NCBI RefSeq assembly: GCF_044466355.1
Contig: NZ_JBITMQ010000018.1
Location: 124,001 to 188,000 of the forward strand
Length of the DNA: 64,000 bases
Source: Actinophytocola sp044466355
GTDB lineage: Bacteria > Actinomycetota > Actinomycetes > Mycobacteriales > Pseudonocardiaceae
Direction of reading: 5' to 3'
Both the position numbers and the translations under genes were made by a program. The notes beneath the pieces are model-generated. The model did no database searches. It was not told where the DNA came from and worked only from the letters and a program-made list of their open reading frames with translations. Positions 8,700-17,391 of the stretch are shown here, piece by piece; the first letter of the stretch is position 1, and every line of letters starts with the position of its first letter.

Positions 8700-9431
8700 G
8701 TGAAGATCACCGTTCTCGGCAGCTGCGCCGCCTGGCCGGAACCCGGACGGGCGTGCGCCGGGTTCCTCGTCGAGCACGCGGGGTTCCGGCTCGTGCTCGA
8801 CCTCGGGTTCGGGACCCTGCCGCGACTGCTCGCGCTGTGCCCGCACGGGGACGTGGACGCGGTCGTCGTGACCCACCAGCACAGCGACCACTGCGTCGAT
8901 CTCAACGGGCTCCTGCGGGTCCGCCACTACGGCGAACGGACCTTCGACCGCATCCCGCTGTACTGCCCGCCCGGCGTGGCCGAGCTGGTCGACGGTCTCG
9001 AACCCGAGCCGCGGCTCGCCGAGCTGTTCGACGTGCACGAGCTGCCCGCCACCCACGATCTGGGCCCGTTCGCGCTGACGAGCGTCGAGCTGCCGCACCA
9101 CGTGACCAACGCGGGCGTGCGGTTGCGGGCCGGGGGCAGGACGGTCGCCTACACGGGCGACACGGGACCGTCGGAGCGGCTCGCGGAGCTGGGCCGGGAC
9201 GTCGACCTCTACATCGTGGACGCGACGCTGCAGCACCAGCCGGACGGCCCGCGCAACGTGCTGTCCGCCGCCGAGGCCGGGTACTGGGCCGCACAGGCGC
9301 GGGCGCGGCGGCTCCTGCTCACCCACTTCTGGCCCGGCAACGACCGGGACGTGTCGCTCCGCCAGGCCGCCGAGCACTTCTCGGGTGACCTGCTGGCTGC
9401 CGACGAGGGCCTGGTCGTCGATCTCGACTAG
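8700..9431 (+). CDS. Metallo-beta-lactamase-fold hydrolase (RNase Z-like)
   Basis: A 243-residue enzyme with the HxHxDH zinc motif THQHSDHC at 58-65, and further ligands in LPHHVTNAG, YTGDTG and LTHFWPG. The short N-terminus and the order of motifs are those of the RNase Z/ElaC-like branch found next to cell-wall and nucleotide genes in actinobacteria. A missing exosite arm argues against a real tRNA 3-prime processing enzyme. GTG start at 8700. The stop overlaps that of the convergent SH3-like gene by 4 bases. Confidence 0.88.
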   Translation: MKITVLGSCAAWPEPGRACAGFLVEHAGFRLVLDLGFGTLPRLLALCPHGDVDAVVVTHQHSDHCVDLNGLLRVRHYGERTFDRIPLYCPPGVAELVDGLEPEPRLAELFDVHELPATHDLGPFALTSVELPHHVTNAGVRLRAGGRTVAYTGDTGPSERLAELGRDVDLYIVDATLQHQPDGPRNVLSAAEAGYWAAQARARRLLLTHFWPGNDRDVSLRQAAEHFSGDLLAADEGLVVDLD

Positions 9432-9763
9432 CAGGTGGTGCCCGCCAGCGGGCGCACGTACTCCTCGGACACCCAGCGGCCCTCGCCCAGCTTGCGGAAG
9501 CCGTTCCTGACCTCCGTGGAGGCGTCGACCTCCTCGCCCTGCGCGAGCTCGTCCACCACGTTCGCCGGGTCGATGGCCGGCGCCGACCGGACCCGCAGGC
9601 CGTCGGTGGTGGACTCCACCCGGCAGGCCACCGTCTCGCTGGAGGCGGGCGCCTCCTGTTGCTGCTCACGACGCTGGTCGGCGCCCTGCACGTACAGCAG
9701 CCCGACCCCGGCGAGCAGCACGAGCGCGATCAACGTCCGCTTGCCACTCCACTTGATCTTCAC
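9428..9763 (-). CDS. Membrane-anchored SH3-like domain protein
   Basis: A small protein (111 residues) with one N-terminal membrane helix (TLIALVLLAGVGLLYVQG), a Gln/Glu-rich spacer, and an extracytoplasmic SH3b-like domain (DGLRVRSAPAIDPANVVDEL ... GRWVSEEYVRPL, in parts). Start choice: GTG at 9763 lies 7 bases after GAGGAG, whereas the ATG at 9769 overlaps that site too closely. SH3b domains usually bind cell wall peptides. There are two cysteines in the mature part, one at the C-terminus. Confidence 0.75.
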   Translation of the reverse strand: MKIKWSGKRTLIALVLLAGVGLLYVQGADQRREQQQEAPASSETVACRVESTTDGLRVRSAPAIDPANVVDELAQGEEVDASTEVRNGFRKLGEGRWVSEEYVRPLAGTTC

Positions 9764-9892
9764 CGGCATGCTCCTCAACGCGCGGAGACTTCTCGACCTG
9801 TATAGCTCAGCGCCCTCAAGATGCACATGACCGGCAGGACGAACCACTCTGCCGAAGCAGCGACGGGGCGACCACCAGCACGCTCCGTGAAC

Positions 9893-9928
9893 GGAAAAGC
9901 CACGCCCCCGTGAGGACGTGGCTTTTCC
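9893..9928. terminator. Bidirectional hairpin after icd
   Basis: A perfect 12-bp stem (GGAAAAGCCACG with CGTGGCTTTTCC) and a 12-base loop lie 17 bases beyond the icd stop. The A/T-rich arm works in both directions; the natural user is icd on the minus strand. Confidence 0.8.
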
Positions 9929-9944
9929 GGCGTCGCGGGAAGGA

Positions 9945-11165
9945 TCAGGCGGAGGCCATCCTCTTCTGCAGGTTCTCGTCCAGCGTCGCGAGGAACTCCT
10001 CGGTGGTCTGGAACTCCTGGTCCTTGCCGATCAGCAGCGCCAGGTCCTTGGTCATCCGGCCGCTCTCGACGGTCTCGATGATGACCTTCTCCAGGGTCTC
10101 GGCGAAGCCGATGACCTCGGGCGTGCCGTCCTGCTTGCCGCGTGCCTCGAGGCCGCGCGTCCAGGCGAAGATCGACGCGATCGGGTTGGTCGACGTCGGC
10201 TTGCCCGCCTGGTGCTGGCGGTAGTGCCTGGTCACCGTGCCGTGGGCGGCCTCGGCCTCGACCTTGCCGTCCGGCGTCATCAGCACCGACGTCATCAGGC
10301 CGAGCGAGCCGAAGCCCTGCGCGACCGTGTCGGACTGGACGTCACCGTCGTAGTTCTTGCACGCCCAGACGTAGCCGCCCTCCCACTTGAGCGCGGCGGC
10401 GACCATGTCGTCGATGAGCCGGTGCTCGTAGGTGAGGCCCTTGGCGTCGAACTCCGACTTGAACTCGGCGTCGAAGATCTCGGCGAACACGTCCTTGAAC
10501 ATGCCGTCGTAGGCCTTGAGGATCGTGTTCTTGGTCGACATGTAGACCGGGTACTGGCGCTCGAGGCCGTAGCGGAACGAGGCGCGCGCGAAGTCCTCGA
10601 TGGACTTGCGGTGGTTGTACATCGACAGGGCGACGCCGCCGCCCTCCGGGTAGTTCGCGACCTCGAACTCCATCGGCTCACTGCCGTCGGCCGGGGTGTA
10701 GGTCACGGTCAGCGTGCCGGGGCCGGGCACCTTGAAGTCGGTGGCTTTGTACTGGTCACCGTGGGCGTGACGGCCGACGATGATCGGCTTGGTCCAGCCC
10801 GGCACCAGCCGCGGGATGTTGGAGATGACGATCGGCTCACGGAAGATCACGCCGCCGAGGATGTTGCGGATGGTGCCGTTCGGGCTCCGCCACATCTTCT
10901 TCAGGCCGAACTCCTCGACCCGGGCCTCGTCGGGCGTGATGGTGGCGCACTTCACACCGACACCGTGCTTGGCGATCGCGTTCGCGGCGTCGACCGTGAC
11001 CTGGTCGTCGGTCGCGTCCCGGTGCTCGATGCCCAGGTCGTAGTACTCCAGGTTGATGTCCAGGTACGGGTGGATCAGCTTGTCCTTGATGAACTGCCAG
11101 ATGATGCGGGTCATCTCGTCGCCGTCGAGCTCGACGACCGTGCCCTGGACCTTGATCTTGGCCAT
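9945..11165 (-). CDS. icd: Isocitrate dehydrogenase (NADP+), dimeric type
   Basis: The TCA-cycle enzyme converting isocitrate to 2-oxoglutarate with NADP. At 406 residues it is the eukaryote-like homodimeric type (as Icd1 of M. tuberculosis), not the 740-residue monomeric form. The start is the ATG at 11165 (MAKIKVQGTVVELDGDEMTR), with AGGAG upstream. Substrate motifs SPNGTIRNILGG and the downstream NADP-binding GTVTRHYR are visible. It forms one of three TCA enzymes in the window with mdh and sucCD, not co-transcribed. Confidence 0.96.
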   Translation of the reverse strand: MAKIKVQGTVVELDGDEMTRIIWQFIKDKLIHPYLDINLEYYDLGIEHRDATDDQVTVDAANAIAKHGVGVKCATITPDEARVEEFGLKKMWRSPNGTIRNILGGVIFREPIVISNIPRLVPGWTKPIIVGRHAHGDQYKATDFKVPGPGTLTVTYTPADGSEPMEFEVANYPEGGGVALSMYNHRKSIEDFARASFRYGLERQYPVYMSTKNTILKAYDGMFKDVFAEIFDAEFKSEFDAKGLTYEHRLIDDMVAAALKWEGGYVWACKNYDGDVQSDTVAQGFGSLGLMTSVLMTPDGKVEAEAAHGTVTRHYRQHQAGKPTSTNPIASIFAWTRGLEARGKQDGTPEVIGFAETLEKVIIETVESGRMTKDLALLIGKDQEFQTTEEFLATLDENLQKRMASA

Positions 11166-11276
11166 GTGCCGGGATGCTCCTCTCGCGTCTTCGGTGCGCG
11201 CGTGCGGTACCTTCAGCCCCCGCAAACGGTACACGCGTACTGCTAGCCACGCTCACGCGAGGCCCACGACCCCGGC

Positions 11277-11831
11277 TCACTTCCGGGCTTGCCACTCCTC
11301 CGCCAACATGGCGTACACGACCTCGTCGGTCCACTCGCCCTTCACGATCTCGTTCTTCACGAAGTGCGCCTCCCGGCGCATGCCGAGCCGCTCCATGAGC
11401 TTCGCGGACGCGGCGTTGCGGGCGTCGGCGCGGCCGATGATCCGGTGCAGTCCGAGCCGTTCGAACCCCATCCGCAGGACCTCGACCGCCGCCTCGCGGG
11501 CGTAGCCGTGGCCGTGGTGGCGCGGGTCGAAGATGAACCCCAGCTCACCGCTGCCGTACTCGGCCGACAGCCAGCGCAGGTTCACCTCGCCGACCAGTTC
11601 ACCGTCGTGCTCGACGGCGAAGACGACGCCGTCGCCTTCCTTCTCGATCGTCGGGTGGTCGATGCGGAACTTCAGCGACTGCGCGGACTCCTCGCGGGTC
11701 CGCGCCTCCCACAACAGGAAACGCGCCACCTCGGGCAGGCTGTGGTACGCGTGCAGGGTGTCGAGATCGGACTCGGTGAACCGGCGGAGGACGAGGCGGG
11801 CGGTCTTGATCGGGTAATCGGGCCTGAGCAC
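11277..11831 (-). CDS. GNAT acetyltransferase (RimJ/RimL type)
   Basis: A 184-residue N-acetyltransferase. It begins with the RimJ-like TARLVLRRFTESDLD, has the acceptor-side strand LGFIFDPRHHGHGYAREA carrying the acetyl-CoA loop (motif A, HHGHGYA), and motif B LGLHRIIGRADARNAASAKL. The family acetylates protein N-termini or small amines; the substrate here cannot be told. Start GTG at 11831. Divergent from the HhH-GPD gene. Confidence 0.9.
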   Translation of the reverse strand: MLRPDYPIKTARLVLRRFTESDLDTLHAYHSLPEVARFLLWEARTREESAQSLKFRIDHPTIEKEGDGVVFAVEHDGELVGEVNLRWLSAEYGSGELGFIFDPRHHGHGYAREAAVEVLRMGFERLGLHRIIGRADARNAASAKLMERLGMRREAHFVKNEIVKGEWTDEVVYAMLAEEWQARK

Positions 11832-11929
11832 ACCGCCAAGCTACGCGAACCGGCGCGCGGGAACCGACAGCACCGGACGGGGGCCGTGGCTACCCTCCGC
11901 GAGGCAGGCCGACGTGCCATGATGACGCC

Positions 11930-12505
11930 ATGGCGCTCTGGCTGACCACTGACTCCGAGGCGAACGAACTGCTCGACCGCGAGCCGTTGGCGCTCCTCAT
12001 CGGCATGCTGCTGGACCAGCAGATCACGATCGAAACGGCGTTCGCGGGCCCGAAGAAGATCCTCGACCGCATCGGCTCGCTCGACGCGCGCACGATCGCC
12101 GAGTACGACCCGGAGAAGTTCGCCGCGCTGTGCTCCACGCCGCCCGCGATCCACCGCTTCCCCGGCTCCATGGCCAAGCGGATCCAGGCGCTGTGCCAGG
12201 GCCTGGTCGACGAGTACGACGGCGACGCCGAGGCCCTGTGGACGGCGGGCAAGCCCAACGGCGCCGAGGTGCTCAAGCGGCTGAAGGCGCTGCCCGGCTA
12301 CGGCGACGTCAAGGCGCAGATCTTCCTTGCGCTGCTTGGCAAGCAGCGCGGCCTGAAGGCGACCGGCTGGCAGAAGGCCGCCGGCGAGTTCGGCAAGAAG
12401 GGCACGCACCTGTCGGTCGCGGACATCACCGACCAGGCGAGCCTGCTCGAGGTGCGCGCGTACAAGAAGCAGATGAAGGCGGCCGCGAAGGCGGCGAAGG
12501 CCTAG
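11930..12505 (+). CDS. HhH-GPD-type base-excision DNA repair protein
   Basis: A 191-residue DNA glycosylase-like protein. The N-terminal helical region LIGMLLDQQITIETAFAGP and the helix-hairpin-helix LKRLKALPGYGDVKAQIFLA place it in the HhH-GPD superfamily, in the short actinobacterial subgroup without a [4Fe-4S] cluster. A Lys/Ala-rich tail ends the protein. The substrate base is unknown. Its stop is followed by a strong bidirectional hairpin. Confidence 0.85.
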   Translation: MALWLTTDSEANELLDREPLALLIGMLLDQQITIETAFAGPKKILDRIGSLDARTIAEYDPEKFAALCSTPPAIHRFPGSMAKRIQALCQGLVDEYDGDAEALWTAGKPNGAEVLKRLKALPGYGDVKAQIFLALLGKQRGLKATGWQKAAGEFGKKGTHLSVADITDQASLLEVRAYKKQMKAAAKAAKA

Positions 12506-12521
12506 GGCCTGCCACGGAAAG

Positions 12522-12557
12522 CGCTCACCGACACCGCGCGCTCGGTGTCGGTGAGCG
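12522..12557. terminator. Convergent-gene hairpin terminator
   Basis: A perfect 15-bp stem (CGCTCACCGACACCG with CGGTGTCGGTGAGCG) with a 6-base loop lies between the stops of the HhH-GPD gene and the DUF6882-like gene. There is no T-run; it probably acts for both genes. Confidence 0.65.
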
Positions 12558-12578
12558 GCTCACCGCGGAGGTACGTCG

Positions 12579-13292
12579 CTACCGCGGCTGAGCGCCGGGG
12601 CCCATCGTGAACTTCATGTTCGACACCCGGTGGTACTCGTCGAACTCGACGGTCGCCGTGAAGGCGGGGCCCTCGATGAGCATCTGGGTTTCGTTCTCCT
12701 GCAGGCGCAGGCCGCGGTTCCGTGCGTAGGACCGGACGGCGCGGCGGTGCTCGTGGAAGCGCAGCTCCATCAGGCCCTGCTGCAGCACGCGGGTCACCCT
12801 GGGGCCCTCCGGTGCGGGCAGCAGGAAGTCGGGGTGCTCGATCAGCATGCCGACACGGGTGCCGCCGCCCACGGGGCCCTGGTAGCCGGACCACCGCTGG
12901 GAAACGGCTTTGGCGGCCTCCATCATCAGGGACGCGACCTGCGCGGGGTCGGTCGGTGAGCCGGGGAGGTCGTCGAACGGGACCTCCGGCTCGGACAGCT
13001 GCGGGATGCCGTGCTGCTTCCCGAAGTCACGCAGTGACTCGGCCAGCCAGATGACCTCCTGCCGGTAGCCCGTGGGGTTCGCCCACGACCACAGCCACGA
13101 GCGCGGGCCGGGCGCGGCGCTGCCGAGCAGGTGCATGGCGGTCGCGGTCACCGGGTGGTCACCGGTGAAGGCGAACCTCGGCGCGGCGAGGTCGACCTCC
13201 CACGAGTGCTCGCCGATGACCTCCGAGAGGTGGAGCTGGTGTTCGAACGACAGCAGCGCGGCGTCGTCCTGAAGATCGAGAAAGGTAGGCAC
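12579..13292 (-). CDS. DUF6882-like protein of unknown function
   Basis: A 237-residue soluble protein. The tryptophan-rich stretch PRSWLWSWANPTGY and the following helical region resemble the DUF6882 family; the C-terminal third is a beta-rich segment. No signal peptide or membrane helix. GTG start at 13292. A perfect hairpin separates it from the upstream DUF574 methyltransferase gene, so it is probably transcribed on its own. No catalytic residues can be assigned. Confidence 0.7.
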   Translation of the reverse strand: MPTFLDLQDDAALLSFEHQLHLSEVIGEHSWEVDLAAPRFAFTGDHPVTATAMHLLGSAAPGPRSWLWSWANPTGYRQEVIWLAESLRDFGKQHGIPQLSEPEVPFDDLPGSPTDPAQVASLMMEAAKAVSQRWSGYQGPVGGGTRVGMLIEHPDFLLPAPEGPRVTRVLQQGLMELRFHEHRRAVRSYARNRGLRLQENETQMLIEGPAFTATVEFDEYHRVSNMKFTMGPGAQPR

Positions 13293-13314
13293 GACGGCGA
13301 CGGTACCGGTTGGC

Positions 13315-13343
13315 GATGCCCTGAAAGGCGCTTTCAGGGCATC
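13315..13343 (-). terminator. Hairpin after the DUF574 methyltransferase gene
   Basis: GATGCCCTGAAAG pairs perfectly with CTTTCAGGGCATC over a 3-base loop. It lies 16 bases past the methyltransferase stop and 22 bases before the next start on the same strand, so it is a likely terminator or attenuator. Confidence 0.7.
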
Positions 13344-13359
13344 GAACCGGAGACGGGGG

Positions 13360-14217
13360 TCAGGGTTTGCGGCCCACCGCCGCCGCGCTGCACTCCTCGA
13401 CCTGGCTCAGCGGGCGCAGGCGCGGGCCGTCCGGCCACCACAGGTCCGACAGCTCGATGTCGCCGGGCTTGCCGGGGCCCGGCGGGATGATCTCCAGGCC
13501 GGGCAGGAACTCCCGCAGCTGCTCCTTCGTGCGGAACTTGCCGGACCCCATGGGGCTGTGGATGAACACGTCCTCCATGCGGCGCGCCAGCTCGCTGTGG
13601 CCGGGTGTCTGCGGGTCGAGGAAGTGCGAGATCGCGACGAACGAACCCGACGGCAGCGCGTCGACGTACTCCTTCATCAGCTCGCCGCCGTTGTCGGCCG
13701 TGTAGTGGTGCAGCGTGCCCACGTGCAGCAACGCGATCGGCTTGGTGAAGTCGAGGTACTTGCGCACCGTCGGGTTCTGCAGCACGTCCTGCGGTTCGAA
13801 GATGTCCGCCGCGACGAAGTGGGTGAAGTCGTTGTCCTCCAGGAGCGCCTCGCCGTGCGCGATGACGACCGGGTCGTTGTCGACGTAGACGACACGGGCC
13901 TCGGGGTCGATGCGCTGGGCGATCTGGTGCGTGTTCTCGGCGGTGGGCAGGCCGGAACCGCAGTCGAGGAACTGGCGGATGCCGCCCTGGTCGGTGAGGA
14001 AGCGGACCGCCCTCGTCAGGAAGTTCCGGTTCGACCACGCGAGGTCCTGGGCCTCCGGCGCCACCTTCTGCACCTTGTGGAAAACCTCGCGGTCGATCGC
14101 GTAGTTGTCCTTGCCCCCCAGGAACGCGTCGTAGACGCGGGCGATGCTCGCCCTGGTCGGGTCCACCCCGACCGGAACCATGCTCGGCGCGTCGTACTTG
14201 GACGCCGTCTCGGACAT
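13360..14217 (-). CDS. DUF574/Methyltransf_19 SAM-dependent methyltransferase
   Basis: A 285-residue protein of the large actinobacterial S-adenosyl methyltransferase family (PF04672, formerly DUF574). Diagnostic parts are the N-terminal ARVYDAFLGGKDNYAIDREV, the SAM-binding loop QFLDCGSGLPTAENTH and the acidic VVYVDNDPVV. These proteins often sit next to conservon or XRE regulator genes; no such partner is visible here. The ATG at 14217 is preferred over 14229 because of GAGG six bases upstream. Substrate is unknown. Confidence 0.9.
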   Translation of the reverse strand: MSETASKYDAPSMVPVGVDPTRASIARVYDAFLGGKDNYAIDREVFHKVQKVAPEAQDLAWSNRNFLTRAVRFLTDQGGIRQFLDCGSGLPTAENTHQIAQRIDPEARVVYVDNDPVVIAHGEALLEDNDFTHFVAADIFEPQDVLQNPTVRKYLDFTKPIALLHVGTLHHYTADNGGELMKEYVDALPSGSFVAISHFLDPQTPGHSELARRMEDVFIHSPMGSGKFRTKEQLREFLPGLEIIPPGPGKPGDIELSDLWWPDGPRLRPLSQVEECSAAAVGRKP

Positions 14218-14511
14218 CGCAAACCTCACAGACAGACTGGGTCGGGAACCAACTCAGCGTAGCGACGCCGACCAGGTCGGTAAACGCTGGAATCGATCTT
14301 GAAAACCCCGTGTGAATGCCCGTGCATCTGCACCTGCGCTGGTGAGAAAGTTGCGCTGACCACTGATTTTCCCTGTGCGGCACCGGAAAAGTCACCCGTT
14401 CGGTCTAGCGAGATCACACGGGCGACCTACAGCTGAACGGATCGTGAACTCCGGATCGTTCCACGTCCGGCCCGCGGGCGCCGACCCTAACCTCGGCACG
14501 GGAGGGCTGTA

Positions 14512-16185
14512 GTGGGTATCGCCGAACTCATCCGGACCGTCGCCGAACTGCTGCTGTCGGGTGAGGGGACCTGGTTTCTCGCGCTGGCGGCCGTCAGCCT
14601 GATCGCGGCACCGGTGGTGCAGCGCTGGATCTCGGGGCGCAAACGCCTCTACTACCGCGTGCAGAGCGACTCCAAGATCGGTCTCGACGTGCCGCTGCAC
14701 GACGCCGACGACGGCGACGGGCACGCCGACGAGGAGCTGATCGCGGTCGCGAAGGTGGTCGGCAGGCTGAGCTTCGTGGTGATCCGCATTCGCAACACCG
14801 GCGGCGACGTCGAGCTGCGCGACCTCGGCGAACCCGTCGAGTTCACCTTCCGGGGCCGGGTCATCTGGAACGCGCGCGTCTCCGATCCCAGCGTGCCGAA
14901 GCACCGCGAGGAACTGGTCGACGCCCTGGAGTTCTTCTCCGACGACGAACCCGCCGCGCACGTCTCCGTGCCGCTGCCCAAGGTCCGCAACGAACTGCTC
15001 ACGCGCTGGCGTGAGCTGCTCCGCACCACACCGCCCGCCGACAACAGACCCCCGCCGCCGCCACCACCGGTGTGGCACGGCATCCGGCTCAAGCGCACGC
15101 TCTCCCTCGCCGCCAAGGAGAAGTTCAAGATCGTGGTGGTGTTGCGCGAACCGGACTCGAACACGTCCACCGACCGCACCAAGGGCGTCGACGGGCCGAC
15201 CGGGCAGCGCAGGATCCGGGACGAGCGCACGGTCCGCCGTGCCCGCTGGCCACTGGTGACGGCCGGCGTGGGGGTGCTGCTCGCCGGTGCGCTCGTGGCC
15301 GCGAACGTGCTGCCGGACGCGGCGAAGGCGGCCGACCCGGCCGTCGAGTGCGTGCGCGGCGAGGTCGACGTCGTCGGCTCCAGCGCGTTCGCGCCGGTGA
15401 TGACGACGGTCGCCGGCCGGTACTCCCGCGCGTGCGACGGCGCGACCGTGCGGGTCACCGCGACCGGCAGCATCACCGGGGTCCGGCAGCTGGCCGGACT
15501 CGCGCCCGCGCGCCGCGCCACGATGGCGGCCATGTCCGACGGCGAGGTCGGCGAGGCGACCGGTGACCTGGTGGCGCAGCCGGTCGCGGTCGTCGTGTAC
15601 ACGTTGGTGGCCAACGACTCCGTGGGCATCGACGGGCTGACCGTCGCGCAGGTGCGGGACATCTACGCGGGCCGCTACCGCGACTGGGCGCGGCTGCGGC
15701 AGGGCCCGTCGCTGCCGATCCGGATCGTGGGCCGCGGCCAGGAGTCGGGCTCGCGGCGCACGTTCGAGCAGACGGTGCTGGCCACGACGTCGGAGGGCGG
15801 CCTGACGTCCGACTCGTGCGAGACGGCGGACCGCGTCCCGGACGCGCCGGTGATCCGCTGCGAACGCGGCACGGAGGCGCAGCAGATCGACGAGATCGCC
15901 TCGACGCCGGGCGCCATCGGGTATGTGGACCTGCCGTCGGCGCGGCCCGGCCTCACGACGCTGTCACTGGACGGCGAGCGGCCGTCGGTCAGCGGCATCT
16001 CCTCGGGCTATCCGTTCTGGGCCGTCGAGTACCTCTACACGAAGGGGATCCCGCCGACCGGCAGCCTGCTCGCGACGTTCGTGGACCACCTGCGCGGCCC
16101 GGCGTCGGGCGCGGCGCTGACCGACGCCGGCTACACCCCGTGCACCGGTAGGGACGGCCAGCTGCACCTGCTGTGCCAGAGCTAG
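14512..16185 (+). CDS. Membrane-anchored PstS-like phosphate-binding protein with cytoplasmic domain
   Basis: A 557-residue two-helix membrane protein. TM1 spans about 21-37; a cytoplasmic domain of about 200 residues follows (beta-rich, VVIRIRNTGGDVELRDLGEP), ending in a run of seven prolines. TM2 is about 244-265. Outside, from about residue 286, comes a periplasmic-binding fold of the PstS type: VDVVGSSAFAPVM, TGSITGVRQL, IVGRGQESGSRRTFEQ and the closing GAIGYVDL are the usual oxyanion-contact segments. Ordinary PstS proteins are lipoproteins in a pst operon; here no pstCAB is near. A sensory role is inference. GTG start with GGAGGG 5 bases upstream. Confidence 0.85.
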   Translation: MGIAELIRTVAELLLSGEGTWFLALAAVSLIAAPVVQRWISGRKRLYYRVQSDSKIGLDVPLHDADDGDGHADEELIAVAKVVGRLSFVVIRIRNTGGDVELRDLGEPVEFTFRGRVIWNARVSDPSVPKHREELVDALEFFSDDEPAAHVSVPLPKVRNELLTRWRELLRTTPPADNRPPPPPPPVWHGIRLKRTLSLAAKEKFKIVVVLREPDSNTSTDRTKGVDGPTGQRRIRDERTVRRARWPLVTAGVGVLLAGALVAANVLPDAAKAADPAVECVRGEVDVVGSSAFAPVMTTVAGRYSRACDGATVRVTATGSITGVRQLAGLAPARRATMAAMSDGEVGEATGDLVAQPVAVVVYTLVANDSVGIDGLTVAQVRDIYAGRYRDWARLRQGPSLPIRIVGRGQESGSRRTFEQTVLATTSEGGLTSDSCETADRVPDAPVIRCERGTEAQQIDEIASTPGAIGYVDLPSARPGLTTLSLDGERPSVSGISSGYPFWAVEYLYTKGIPPTGSLLATFVDHLRGPASGAALTDAGYTPCTGRDGQLHLLCQS

Positions 16186-16391
16186 AACCGACGCCACGCG
16201 GTGGTCGCACAGAGCACGGTCACCAGCGCCAGCACTGAGGCGAACAGCGCGGGCCACAGGACGTCCATAGTGAGGGCGAGCAGCACGTTCACGACCGTCG
16301 CCGCCAGGTACAGCGCGGCCAGGAGCAGTGGCGCGGCGGCCGGGTGCCGCACCCACGACGGTGCGGTTCGGCGCGGTCTGCGTCGAAGCAT
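16182..16391 (-). CDS. Small two-helix membrane protein
   Basis: A 69-residue protein with a basic N-terminus (MLRRRPRRTAPSW) and two hydrophobic helices separated by TMDVLWP. Its stop overlaps the convergent PstS-like gene by 4 bases. Such tiny membrane proteins are common in Pseudonocardiales; no function is known. A short loop and no Cys or charged residue inside the helices argue against a transporter. Confidence 0.65.
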   Translation of the reverse strand: MLRRRPRRTAPSWVRHPAAAPLLLAALYLAATVVNVLLALTMDVLWPALFASVLALVTVLCATTAWRRF

Positions 16392-16435
16392 CGCACCTCC
16401 AGGACGTCACCCCGGAGATCGCGCCACGCCGGGCG

Positions 16436-17092
16436 TCAGTTACCGCGTTCCGATCTCGATCTGATCACCAGGAACACCAGATCGGGCTCACCTCGGGGCA
16501 CGGGGATCTCCAGCGTCTCCACCGGGCCCCAGCGCTCCGCGAGCGCGGCGACGAAGGCGGGCGCGCGGCCCGCGCTCCACACGGCCAGCGCCCCGCCCGG
16601 CCCGAGCGCGTCGTCGAGCATCGCGAGGCCCGCCGGGCCGTACAGCGACGCGTTGCCCTCGTCGACTGTCCACTCCGGACCATTGTCGATGTCCAGGCAC
16701 AGCGCGCCGAACCGGCCCGCGGACGGCAGCCACGCCAGCAGGTCCGCGCGCACCACCCGCACCCGGGGGTCGGCGAGCGCCGCCGCGTTGCCCAGCTCGG
16801 CCCGGTTCCAGTCGATCACCGCCTGCTCGCGTTCGACGACGACCACGGCGCCGACGGCCGGGTGGGCCAGCGCCTCGCGGAGCGAGAAGCCGACGCCGAG
16901 CCCGCCGATCAGCACGGCCGCGCCTGGTGGCATGCGGTCGGCGGCGGCGCGGACCATGAGCCGCTCCGACTCGCCGTTGCGGGTGTCCATCAGGAACACC
17001 CCGTTCGCGATGATCTCGTGGTGCGGGCCCACCCGCCGCAGCACCAGCTCCCCGCACACCCCGTCGACCCGCGCCAGCACCTCGGACACCAC
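16436..17092 (-). CDS. Spermidine synthase-like SAM-binding protein
   Basis: A 218-residue Rossmann protein of the polyamine-synthase-like group. SAM-binding loop AVLIGGLGVGFSLREAL, the acidic end of strand 2 (VVVVEREQAVIDW), and DID in ALCLDIDNGPEW are visible. The usual aminopropyl acceptor residues of true spermidine synthases (a YHE/Asp gate) are not seen, so the reaction is open. It lies 44 bases upstream of the small membrane protein gene on the same strand and may be co-transcribed with it. Confidence 0.8.
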   Translation of the reverse strand: MVSEVLARVDGVCGELVLRRVGPHHEIIANGVFLMDTRNGESERLMVRAAADRMPPGAAVLIGGLGVGFSLREALAHPAVGAVVVVEREQAVIDWNRAELGNAAALADPRVRVVRADLLAWLPSAGRFGALCLDIDNGPEWTVDEGNASLYGPAGLAMLDDALGPGGALAVWSAGRAPAFVAALAERWGPVETLEIPVPRGEPDLVFLVIRSRSERGN

Positions 17093-17140
17093 ACCAACAG
17101 ACTAGAAGCGAACCCGGCCGAACGGATTTACCCTGGGGTC

Positions 17141-17329
17141 ATGCATGCCGCAACCGGCGACCGGCTGCACGTGCACGGTCGCACAGTAGGTAACCCGGAC
17201 CAGATCGCTGAGATCATCGAGGTACGCGGGAAGGACGGCGAGCCGCCCTACGTGGTCCGCTACCCGGACGGGCACGAGGGCCTCGTGTTCCCGGGCCCCG
17301 ACTGCGTGGTGGAGAAGGAGACGACGTGA
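17141..17329 (+). CDS. DUF1918 protein
   Basis: A 62-residue protein of the DUF1918 family, recognisable by GDRLHVHGRTVGNPDQIAEI and the ending YPDGHEGLVFPGPDCVVE. The fold is a small SH3-like barrel; function unknown. ATG at 17141 is in frame and is the only reasonable start. Divergent from the spermidine synthase-like gene. Confidence 0.88.
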   Translation: MHAATGDRLHVHGRTVGNPDQIAEIIEVRGKDGEPPYVVRYPDGHEGLVFPGPDCVVEKETT

Positions 17330-17391
17330 GCGGTGCCCCGGGGTCGTCCAGGACACCCGGGGGCATCGCCCACGCTGTTGCCCGCGCCCGG

